Shown piece after piece: positions 22,640 through 32,800 of a DNA stretch of 64,000 bases. How positions within the stretch are numbered: position 1 is the stretch's first letter; every line of letters begins with the position of its first letter. Position numbers and translations under genes: made by a program. Source of the DNA: Melieria omissa. Taxonomy: Eukaryota > Arthropoda > Insecta > Diptera > Ulidiidae. Under the pieces are notes generated by a model, which did no database searches, was not told the DNA's origin, and saw nothing but the letters and a program-made list of their open reading frames with translations. The stretch covers positions 7,715,574 to 7,779,573 of the forward strand of contig OZ020267.1 of assembly GCA_963971225.1 (NCBI GenBank), read 5' to 3'.

Positions 22640-23230
22640 GTGTCTCCTTTCTTTTGCATCAAAAGCGTATGAGAGTTAAATTTCATGCAGAAACGTATTT
22701 CTTTGAAGTGAAAAATATTTGAATATTATAAAAAGTTCAAAACATACTCAAAGTAGAATGAAAAAGCTGTGTCCTTAAAATCAATTCGTAGTAGGAGAGG
22801 GTCGTTATATACTCGTAGAGGTTTGTTATAGGAAAACTTGACTGTATTAAGCAGTACCGACATATCTTAGGACCTTCTTAGGAGAGCTTTGTGGTATAGA
22901 TTTTTGTTATAATGAAGTTTGACTGTATTAAACAGTACCGAGATTTCTGAGTGTTCAGTGTCATATTGTGTAAGCGACTGGCTTCAAACGAACAGTTTAT
23001 ATTGGGACAACTTATTCATATATTTATACATTCGTATATTTCAATTTGACATAAGGAGATCAAAACACGTTTAAAGTAGAACAAAAAAATCGTTTAATCA
23101 ATTCGTAATAAGGAGAGCATTTTAATTAAAAAAAATTTGTTATAAGAAAGTTCGACTGCACAAACTATTACTGTATCTTTCCATAGATTAGTGTCATATT
23201 AAGTAAGCGACTGAACACCACCGACTGAAC
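22640..23230. repeat. Degenerate dispersed/tandem repeat with TTGTTATA motif
   Basis: TTGTTATAGGAAAACTTGAC (about 22825), TTGTTATAATGAAGTTTGAC (about 22905) and TTGTTATAAGAAAGTTCGAC (about 23137) each lead into an ACTGTAT- or ACTGCAC-like string. AATTCGTA(G/A)TA(A)GGAGAG precedes the first and third. Probably old fragments of one element family. No coding capacity. Confidence 0.6.
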
Positions 23231-23384
23231 AATCGAACACCAATGACGTCAGACGCCCTGAATGAAACTGAAAAAACAAGTTTATGTTTGTTTATGTTTA
23301 TGTATGTTTATGTTGCAACATTTTGTTTCGATATCAGCCACATGTTGCATTGGTATCTATGAAAACGCTTCGAGTTCCGATCTA

Positions 23385-24130
23385 ACAAACCTCAGATCAC
23401 TCATACGCCACGTGGGACAAATATGCCGCGTAAGCTCATACGCTACGTAAGACTTTACGCCACGTAAACTAACACATTAGCATTCGTCAAATCTCTCATA
23501 CTCCACGTATCACTCAAACGTATTGTCTCACTTATGCGCCACATGCCACTCAGGCGCCACTTGACATTAGCACACTTCCACACGAGTGATCACTCATACG
23601 CCACGTAGGACTCATACGTCAAGTATCACTTATACGCCTCATGTCACTTATACGCATCGTGCCACCTACTCGTACATTGCGTATCTATTTATGTTGGCGT
23701 AACTTATTTTGTTTCGCATCAAACTTTAATGCCCAACAAAATAGCCACTAAGCAAACGCTTTGTGTGGATGTCTATGATGAAACAATTACTTGGACACTA
23801 CTCACATGTTGCGTTGTTATGCAAATGTTTCAAGCTGCAAACTAACAAACCTCAAATACGCCACTCATACGCCACGTGGGACTCATTCACTAGAAATCAC
23901 TCGTACGCTTCTTATAACTTATACGCCACGTATTACGTATACGCACCGTGTCACCCAAGCACACTTTGGGTCACTCATACGCCACGAATCACTTTTATGT
24001 TAAGAATCACTTATACGCACCGTGTCACACAAGCACACTTTGGGTCACTCATATGCCACGAATGACTCGTACAACGCGTATCATTTATACAATTCAAATC
24101 ACTTATACGCACCGTATCACTCGATCATTA
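23385..24130. repeat. Short tandem array of CTCATACGCCACGT-type units
   Basis: Many imperfect units of about 16-22 bp built on CACTCATACGCCACGTG. A longer higher-order duplication is visible: AAGCACACTTTGGGTCACTC occurs at about 23958 and 24031. Some units contain the palindrome CACGTG (E-box type). The short frames reading THTPRIT-like peptides are artefacts. Confidence 0.85.
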
Positions 24131-25860
24131 GGTAATGCAACCAACCACACATTCACACACACACACATCGCACACGGGGCACACCGCACATATCGCACTG
24201 GGTATTGCCTCGTTTAGTCATAGTGACTTCATACTCGTCGAACGTCAACAGGCAGCAACGCATTGCGCCCCCTGAGTAAGCACGATGAAGTGGCCTATCT
24301 TTATTTGGTCTACTAGCACGCGCCAACTAACCGCTTTCGCTTTTCTGCTACAACATTTTACATACAATGTGCAACATTTGCTTAAGCAATTCGTGTGCGT
24401 TCATTTGCATTCGCTCGATTTCATTTGCATTTTATGTGGCAAATGCTGCGTCGGTGATGCTGCGACTGTGCCGAACTTTTACACCCTTTACCGGTTGCTG
24501 TGATTCGATTGTTGTTGTTGTTGTTGCCGATCAAATTAGTTGGGTTGGGCTTTTGGGGAAAATTATATGAGAAGCGCAGGCGGAAAATGAGCTTTTGTAA
24601 TATAAGCGCGTCGTTGCTAGTCGTTGCTGGCGAAGCGTGAAATTCATTACGTTCGAGTATGTCATAAATTCAGCTTGATGGCCTCAAACCCGCGCAAACA
24701 CAAACACACATATGTGTGTGTATTGATTTTGAGTGCAAAGGGACTCGTATATTGTCATTTCCAAAATTTATGTTATCAACAATATTACCAGCCAAAAACA
24801 ACAACAACATTGTATACAATTGTAAAACAACAGCCAACACACAGAAGGAAAGAAAATAAAAAGGGATCTAGTGCCGAATTCATGCACAAACATATCCATA
24901 TATTTATTTATTTATTTATACATACACACATCCATATACATATACGAGTACATATACATATGTGTTCATGTGTAAGCATTCATTTATGTTATGTGTTGGT
25001 AGAAAAAAAAAAGGCAACGCTTGGCAATCTGGCGGCCAGGCGAGAAAAAAAAAGCGAAAACAATCTGCAAGGCAATTGATTTTTATATTTTCCGATTTTC
25101 TCACTCCACCCTTTTCACATTTTTACGAGCGTTGTGCGCTTTTCTCATTTCAATCGTTGCTCGCTACGTTTTTGTTTTTGTTAAGTGGTTCTCTGTTGTA
25201 TTTTTTTCGTTGTTGTTTTGTATTGCAAAGTGGCACTTTTTACAATTGGCATTTGTTGCAACGTTTGCGCTTCATAATTTTTGCGCGCCTTTCTGCGCTT
25301 AAATAATACTTTTATATATATACGACGAAGCGGTGTGGTTGCGACGATGACTGTGAGTTGTTTGTGTGTGTTATTTGGTTTTCTTTTAGTTTGTTTTCGC
25401 TGCTCGACAGGTGTTGTTGCACTAAAATTTATGTGAAATGGCTGGTTGTGGTATCGCAGCTTTTCATGTGCAGCAAGCAAATATTTTCTTTGCTTTTGGT
25501 TGCAACTTAAATTTAAGAGAGAATAAATATTTTTTTATTTATTTGTATTCAGTTGACACTAAAATACTGTGTGAGAATAAGGGAGATAAAAGAAATTTGA
25601 GTTTGAAATTCATATAAATTTAAAGTGTTACTGCAATTTAAGTTTGGGAAGATCGGTGAAAGTGTCAGATCCTTACACAAGAATGTCTCGGTGGATTACT
25701 TACAAAGGAAATTCAGTTATAGTGATGTATTGCTAACAAAAATCAGATAAATCAGTGGTTGTTGGCAAAGAAGTTTACTTATTGATTAATTTTTTGCATG
25801 TTTTCCCACATTTTAGGGGCGTTTCCTTATCACATTCAACTGGTTTATTTATAGTGTGAC
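24131..25860. other. Intergenic, no gene seen
   Basis: CA-rich, TATTTA-rich and TGTTG-rich insect intergenic sequence. No family-like frame and no clear repeat. Confidence 0.5.
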
Positions 25861-26412
25861 ATTTTATTTTATTTTATTTTATTTTATTTTATTTTATTTT
25901 ATTTTATTTTATTTTATTTTATTTTATTTATTTTATTTTATTTTATTTTATTTTATTTATTTTATTTTATTTTATTTTATTTTATTTTATTTTATTTTAT
26001 TTTATTTTATTTTATTTTATTTTATTTTATTTTATTTTATTTTATTTTATTGTATTTTATTTTATTTTATTTTATTTTATTTTATTTTATTTTATTTTAT
26101 TTATTTTATTTTATTTTATTTTATTTTATTTTATTTTATTTTATTTTATTTTATTTTATTTAATTTTTTTATTTTATTTTATTTTATTTTATTTTATTTT
26201 TTTTTATTTTATTTTATTTTATTTTGTTTTGTTTTATTTTGTTTTGTTTTATTTTATTTTATTTTATTTTATTTTATTTTATTTTATTTTATTTTATTTT
26301 ATTTTATTTTATTTTATTTTATTTTATTTTATTTTATTTTATTTTATTTTATTTTATTTTATTTTATTTTATTTTATTTTATTTTATTTTATTTTATTTT
26401 ATTTTATTTTAT
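25861..26412. repeat. (TTTTA)n pentanucleotide array, ~110 copies
   Basis: A near-perfect TTTTA array with rare 4-bp slips (near 25925, 25960, 26100) and a GTTTT-variant block at 26224-26250. It reads as poly-FILFY in every open frame, hence the spurious frames. It ends about 20 bp before the mariner copy at 26435. Confidence 0.95.
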
Positions 26413-26434
26413 ATGTATTATATTTTTTATTATA

Positions 26435-27187
26435 TCAGGTGTACAACTTTGCTTCCGCCGTTTTTTTCCAAAATTAAAAGCTTTATTGCGAAAAAGTGCT
26501 TATAGATGTATTATTCAAAGTATTGTCCGTCGCTAGCGACAACTTTCTCCCATCTTTCCGGCAATTTTCGGATCCCGGCTCGAAAAAAGAAGTCCTCTTT
26601 TGACGCTATCCATGAAGCAATCCATTTTTCCAATTCTTCGAAGGATTGAAAATGTTGATCTGCCAGGCCGTGTGCCATCGAACGGAATAGGTGGAAGTCA
26701 GAAGGGGCGACATCTGGGGAATACGGCGGGTGGGGCAAGATTTCCCATTTCAGCGTTTCCAGGTACTTTTTGACCACTTTTGCGACGTGAGGCCGAGCAT
26801 TGTCGTGTTGGAGGATGACCACCATGTTTGTCTTCGACATCGAAATCACCATTTTTAAAACGTTGAAACCACTCCCGACACCTTCTTTCACTCAGAGCAG
26901 CATCACCGTAAGTTTCTGAGAGCATTCGATGCGCTTCAGCTGAATTTTTTTTCGAATTGTAACAGAAAAGTAAAACTTCCCGCAAATGGCGAGAATTGGG
27001 CACATAAACGGACATTTTCGAGCGTGAATAATACGAAAACAAGAACAACTGTCACTGAAACGGCGATGACAATTCGTTAGGCACTGTCCACACTCACTTT
27101 AAAGGCATTACCATCTATGTATTTCAACCAGCCTCAGCCGGTACAGCCACCTATCGGAAAACGGCGGAAGCAAAGTTGTACACCTGA
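26435..27187 (-). mobile_element. Internally deleted mariner, copy A
   Basis: Perfect 30-bp terminal inverted repeats start TCAGGTGTACAACTTTGCTT and continue CCGCCGTTTT. TA lies on both sides (26433-26434, 27188-27189). On the minus strand the transposase begins MSVYVPNSRHLREVLLFC near 27014 and runs through SERRCREWFQRFKNGDFD. It then jumps, by an internal deletion with a frame change, to VILQHDNARPHVAKV, HPPYSPDVAPSDFHLF and WEKVVASDGQYFE (end near 26514). The first catalytic Asp region is lost; the last two are present with 34-residue spacing. At 753 bp it is about 0.55 kb shorter than a typical 1.3-kb mariner. Copy B of the same family lies at 37620. Confidence 0.92.
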
Positions 27188-28189
27188 TATATGTTTTTGT
27201 TTTTATTATATATGGATTTTGCCAAAGCTTCAACCAGCGCCTTTGTCGATTTGCGGCAACTCAGCGCCTCAACACATTGTTAGCTCTGCAGCACTCAGCT
27301 GCATCTGTGCCACACAGAGCCCATCGGCCACTGAGTGCATTTCTTGGCCACAAATTGGGCCGCACAGCGCACATCCGCCACAATGTGCCAGCGGTTTCAT
27401 TAAATTGACCACACAACACAATAAAACGCTACATAACAGCGCTTAGCTTTGATCCGCTGACTTGCTTCGCTGCATAGCACTAACGCTTCTAACTACTGCA
27501 GACACACACATTCACGCATACATACATGCTTTCAACTGCAATAGACTAGATAAAACAACAACAACAACAACAGTAATAATAGCAACAACCAGCGTCACTG
27601 CAAACCCAATCCAGCTACTCGCTGCGGTGTCTGTATGTCAATAAAGTAAAACAACAAACATACAAAAAACAGTAACGAGGGGAGAAAACTGAAAACAAAA
27701 CGGAAAAAAACTACAACCTCATTGTTTTGCTTGTATTGGTCGACGCTATGGTGCATGTTGCCAAGTGTTTGACTTGTGTTGTTGTTGTTTTCGCTTCGTT
27801 GCCATTCAAATACTCCACAACGCGATGGCTGTGTGTAGGTGTTACGGTATCAGGTTTCGTAGCGCATTCCAGTGAAAACACTGCAGTTTGCCACCGACTG
27901 TCGTTCAATTCAATTAGCTGGCTGGTGCTTACAAATTTCGGCGCGTGTGTGTGTGTGTAAGTGTGAGTGTAATTCAATGCGGTTCATGGAAATTGCGAGC
28001 TGGTTCGAGGAAACATTTTTTGCATGATATTCTGTCTGGTAGAAAGTTTTCTAATGTTAGTCAAGTGGTGTAGTCAATGGGAATTCGTTGAATGAATGTT
28101 TGAAGTATGGTTTGGAATTTTTTTTTATTTAGCTGATAAAGTTTGTGATGCAAAAAGATAAAAATAAAACCATTTTTAGAGGATTTAAT
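27188..28189. other. Intergenic, no gene seen
   Basis: No family-like frame. The 27230-27660 part is less AT-rich, with CAACAACAA runs. A short GTGTGT run lies near 27945. Confidence 0.5.
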
Positions 28190-28252
28190 GCAAAAGAAAA
28201 AATATAAATAAATAAATAAATAAATAAATACATAAATAAATAAATAAATATA

Positions 28253-28283
<31 letters not shown>

Positions 28284-28296
28284 ATACATAAATAAG

Positions 28297-28331
<35 letters not shown>

Positions 28332-29010
28332 ATTAACTAATTAATAAACAAATTAATTAATGAATAATCTCTAATTAATTAATTAATTAGTTATGAATTA
28401 ATTAAATTAAATTAATTAATAATTAGATTTAATGAATTAACGAATTAATGAATTAATAAATAAGTCGACTTAATTAATTAACTAATTAAAAAAATAAATA
28501 AAGTTATTAACTAAATATGAATGAATAAATAATTACATAATTAAATGAAAAAATAAATAAGAAAATTAATAAATAAATCAATGTATTTATAAATGAATTA
28601 ATAAATAAATACATAAAAAAATGAATAATTAAATAAAAAAATAAATAAACAAAAAATAAATAAATAAAAAAACAAATAAATAAATTAATTAAATAATTAG
28701 TAAACACATTAATTAATGAATAATATCTAATTAATTAATTAATTTAATTATTAATTAGTTATGAATTAAATAATAATTAGATTTAATAAAATAATTATTA
28801 ATTAGATTTAATTAATTAATTTTATTAACTAATAAGTAGATTTAATTAATTAATCAATGAAAAATAAATAAGTTTATTAATTAAATCTGAATGATTAAAT
28901 AATAACATGAATAAATAAATAAATAAATAAATAAATTAATTAATTAATTAATTAATTAAATAATTAATTAATAAAAAAAATAAAAATTAAATAAATAAAT
29001 AAATTAGACG
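28190..29010. repeat. (AAAT)n / TTAAT-rich low-complexity tract
   Basis: AAAT tetranucleotides (28197-28335) give way to TTAATTAA-rich sequence. A second AAAT section and a second TTAATTAA section follow (28590-28990), so a larger block seems to have been duplicated: AATTAATGAATAAT(C/A)TCTAATTAA occurs near 28352 and 28711. Confidence 0.9.
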
Positions 29011-29254
29011 ATTCTTGAACCACAAACTCAATCAGCAGTAAAACAAACCTCAAGAAACTGTTGGGAATTTAGGCGATCAGAGGTAAACGAATTGAAGGGG
29101 AGAGAGGGCGTCTTCAGAGTTTTGTTGCAAACATTCAAGTTCAAGTAAAGAACAGATTAGTGCGTATAATCTTAAAGCGATTTAAGCTTCTGACTTCATA
29201 GTTGGTCGGGAGAAGAAGAAAATACTATGTCTTGCTTTCAAGAATTAATACGAA
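29011..29254. other. Intergenic, no gene seen
   Basis: Short spacer with no coding features. Confidence 0.4.
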
Positions 29255-30055
29255 AAGTATGAAGTGGTCTGCAAAGTTTTCGAGACACAAAGACACAAGA
29301 CTTGTTTTCTTCAATTTTTGTTTGCAAAATAGTCTGCTTGTAAGTTTACACACTTCTCCCAGCAATGCTTCCATTTGTTTACTTGAAAACAATAGAGCAT
29401 TTCAAATGTTAAGTCCAGTTAATTTCTGAACAGCTTTTTGACTCCTGAATCTTCATTCAAATATCTTAAATTTTTTGTTGGGATATTGTGGTTATTTTCT
29501 GATCAGAAAGTAGTTTTCTTGTAAGTCTACATGATCCAAATGGAGCTTTAGAAATGCTCAATCACGTTTTTAGTCAAAAATCACCCAGCAAGCGACTTAC
29601 TTCTTAATCTTACTTCTAAATCTTTATTCACCTTGTGACAAACACATTCTTTGGACATATTCATGGTCTTTTCTATCTCCTTCACTTTAATTCGATGGGT
29701 TATTTAGAACCATTTGGTAAACTTGAGAAGTTTTCGGACGTCCCCAACGTTCATTATTTCCCAAATGCTACCAATTTGATACCAAATTTGAATTCAGCTG
29801 CTCATCATTTCATGTGTCCAACTTATCTTATGATGATGATCTATATTAGAATTTGTCCAGTTTCACAAATACCCTCATATCTACTAACTCAAATCATTGT
29901 CGAACAACAACTGCGCATTCAAAATGGTAGAAATAGTGGTGAGTGCAAAAGAGGCCAAAACAGATTCTCCTCCTTTTGTTGATGACTTCTGCCATCTTCA
30001 TGTTGAGTGCAGAAACTTTTGAAATATTTTAGTTAGACTCACTTGTAAACTCTAA
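29255..30055 (-). mobile_element. Old mariner-type element remnant
   Basis: The left part (AGTGGTCTGCAAAGTTTTCG, then AGTCTGCTTGTAAGTTTACA, then CACTTCTCCCAGCAATG) resembles the transposase C-terminal end and terminus of a mariner group, read on the minus strand. The segment CTTGTAAGTCTACA recurs near 29520, so part of it was duplicated. The right part, 29895-30050, matches the fragment at 4640-4805. Too decayed for a reading frame. Confidence 0.5.
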
Positions 30056-31129
30056 AGCAAGAAAAATCATTATTCATGTGTTTCATAAAATTTAAATATT
30101 TAATTAAATGAATGCTTAATTTGAGCCTAAAGTTCATTCATTTCAATGTTAAAATTAATCTGCACCAAAAACCATATTTGAATAGTCATTCAAGTTGAAT
30201 TAATGACATTAAATAAGCACCATTCCATCTTCCCACACTTCAGCACATCAAAAAGTGTCAAATTTCAGATGAAAAGAAAATAACTAAACAAAAAAAATGA
30301 GTTGTTTTTCTTTCAAGGTTTTGGTAAAAATGCAAGTAAATTGCCTCTGTCGCAGATGACAATTCCTAAGAGTTAAATGGCTCGCTCGCAGCACAATGAG
30401 CTGCATTGTCTTCGCGTTGGCCTTATGTCGTTTTGATTTTATTTTTGTAATTTAATTTTTGTGATTTTATTTTTGCAAGTTTACCATTTTTATTTTTGTA
30501 TAATGTTTGCCTCTTTGTGTGTGTGTGTGAGCGAGTGTGTGTTGGTGCGCTCTATAATTTTAAACTTTCAACATTTTGGGGTCTCTTTTTGTGTTTTGTG
30601 CAACATTACAGCAACGCCCTCAACAGAAATTGTTTGTCTTCTGAAAATGCCAACACGCCTCCAGCTGCTGCGGCAGTGGCAGTGGCGACGACGGCAACGG
30701 CAATGGCAAGTTTAGACCGTTTTAGTGGCATGTCGGATTGCATGCCGCAGCTCGCAAAGAGACAATGGAAAAATAACAAATGCTACATTTTCGTTGGCTT
30801 TTGGATGTTTTTTTGTGCCCTTTTTTACTATAAATTTTTGTGTTTTTTTACTGTGTTTCGTATGTTGTTGAGTTGCTGCTGTGGGTTTTTTAGTTAGCAC
30901 AGTGAGGTTGGTGAATAAAGTGAGGCAGCAAAATTTAAATTATAATAATAAATGTAGTGAAAGGTTAGGGACAACTTGTATAAACAGTGAGGCAACCTTC
31001 TGTAGACATAAAAAGGAGACATATTTTAGAGTTTTTCTTCAATAAAGGCAAAAAGAAAGCCAGACGGCTGAAAATGTGAACAGTGTTTATGGTTATGAAT
31101 CTTTAATGAGCAAAATAGGCGCAATTTCG
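30056..31129. other. Intergenic, no gene seen
   Basis: No family-like frame. GTGTGTGTGTG lies near 30518 and a CAG/GGCAACGG-rich patch at 30655-30710. Confidence 0.5.
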
Positions 31130-32255
31130 GTTCCACTGATGATTTCATTTTGGTGATTTTTTGGTCAAAGATGCACAGGAAGGAAAATTGCCAAAAAAAA
31201 GGTGATGAAGTCATTGAAATCCTTGAATACGTTATGTGAGCACTGTTTTGAAAGCCAGGGGCACAAAAAATCACTTTGAACTACTTGAATAAAGCTGGAA
31301 AAAAATCCACAGATGAAAGAACGCAAAAAAAATCCAGTGGACCGAAATTTCATCTATGAATCACTGCTGAACTTCAACAAAATCCACCCATCCGATCATT
31401 AAACAATCATTGCTTTGATTGTTCTGGAGCACAAAAAACCAATTTGGAACCACTTGAATAAAGCTGGATACAAAAAGAAGGTCGGTGTTTGGGTACCAAA
31501 TCGAACAAACGGGAAAACAGTACCAAAGTTTTATTCGTGAATCTCTGCTGAACCTCAAGAAAGCCCACGCATTCGATCATCATGCAAGCCCTGCTTTGAT
31601 AGTTTAGGAGCACAACACACCATTCGGAACCACTTCCTGGGTACAGAAAGAAAATGCATGTTTGGGTGCAAAATGAATGAATGAAAAACAACCTTATGGA
31701 CCAAACTTTGATCCATGAATCGCTGCTGAATGGCAACAAAATGCACCCATGCAATCGTCATGTAAGCATTGCTTTGATTGTTCAGGAGCACAAAAACAAT
31801 TTCGAACCACTTGAATAAAGCTGGATACAAAATAAAGTCTGTGTATGGGTACCAAACCGAATAAATGGAAAAAATGGACCAAACTTTTATTCATGAATCG
31901 CTGCTGAACCTCAACAAATTCCACCCATGCGATCATCATGTAAGCATTGTGTTGACTATTCAGGAGCACAAAAACCATATGGAACCACTTGAATAAGGTA
32001 CCAAACCGAATAAACGTAAAGAAGGACCAAACTTTTATCTATGAATTGCTGCTGAAACTCAAGAAAATCCACGCATTCCATCATCATGCAAGTACAGCTT
32101 TGATAGTTTAGGAGCACAACAAGCCATTCGGAACGACTTTCTGGATACAGAAAGAAAACCATGTTTGGGTGCCAAATAAATGAATGAGAAAAACTTCATG
32201 GACCAAACTTTAATCCATGAATCACTGCTCAATCGCAACTAATCGCAAAAAATTC
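31130..32255 (+). repeat. Tandem array built from a mariner transposase segment
   Basis: Six units of about 150-180 bp. The block ACTTGAATAAAGCTGG or its variants starts at 31283, 31452, 31632, 31809, 31987 and 32136. Each unit translates, with stops, to the same mariner interval: EHKKPIWNHLNKAGYKK, then VWVPN, then a HESLLNLN-like end. This lies between the DNA-binding domain and the first catalytic Asp. The array runs straight into the mariner catalytic remnant at 32256, so the element appears to have multiplied part of its own coding region. Units have since diverged. Confidence 0.75.
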
Positions 32256-32800
32256 TAAAGTGAATGGTAACTGCTGATGAAAAGTGGATTGTTTACAACA
32301 ATTTCCAGTGAAAAGTGTTGTATTCGAATTTCAGTAAGTCGACTCAAACGGTCACCAGACCAGGATTCAGATTTGATAGTCAGGAATGTTTTGTTGTGTG
32401 TTTGATGGTATTAGCAGGCAAGCATCTACTATGAGCTGCTCCAAAGCTGCGGCCAATGTCTCAACTCAGACCTGAACTGTTCACAATTGGATGGTTTGAA
32501 GAAAGCAATTGCCTATCAACAGCAAGCTTTGACCAATGGGAGAGGAGTTGTGTTCTTACAGAACAACGATCGGTAGTGACTTCCCAGAAACTGCGCGAAC
32601 TTGTTTGGGAGATTCCGAAGCAACTTATAGTTCCTCCCAGATGCCAATGGATGACCAAATATTCCTGTCCTGCATCAGGAACCAAGTGATTACTAACTTT
32701 TGAAAAATTTGCCTCATGAACTAAGAAGCTTACAACAGTCAACTGTTTCACTTTTATGCCAATAAAGACAATGGTTTCTATGCAAAAGACATAAATTACC
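32256..32800 (+). pseudogene. Decayed mariner transposase, catalytic part
   Basis: In three alternating frames: VTADEKWIVYNN (first catalytic Asp block, near 32268), a YYELLQSCGQCLNSDL block near 32428, and LDGLKKAIAYQQ then GRGVVFLQNND (second catalytic block with Asp changed to Asn, near 32545). An RELVWEIP-like segment lies near 32600 and KTMVSMQKT near 32770. The order fits mariner families with a HLNKAGYKKKLDVWVP motif, which is the segment amplified just upstream. No intact frame remains. Confidence 0.7.

Noticed and set aside
23385..24130. CRISPR-like array
   Set aside because: Units are degenerate, have no unique spacers of constant length, and the genome is eukaryotic.
25856..26536. 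226-codon Phe/Ile/Leu/Tyr frame
   Set aside because: A translation of the TTTTA array running into the mariner terminus.
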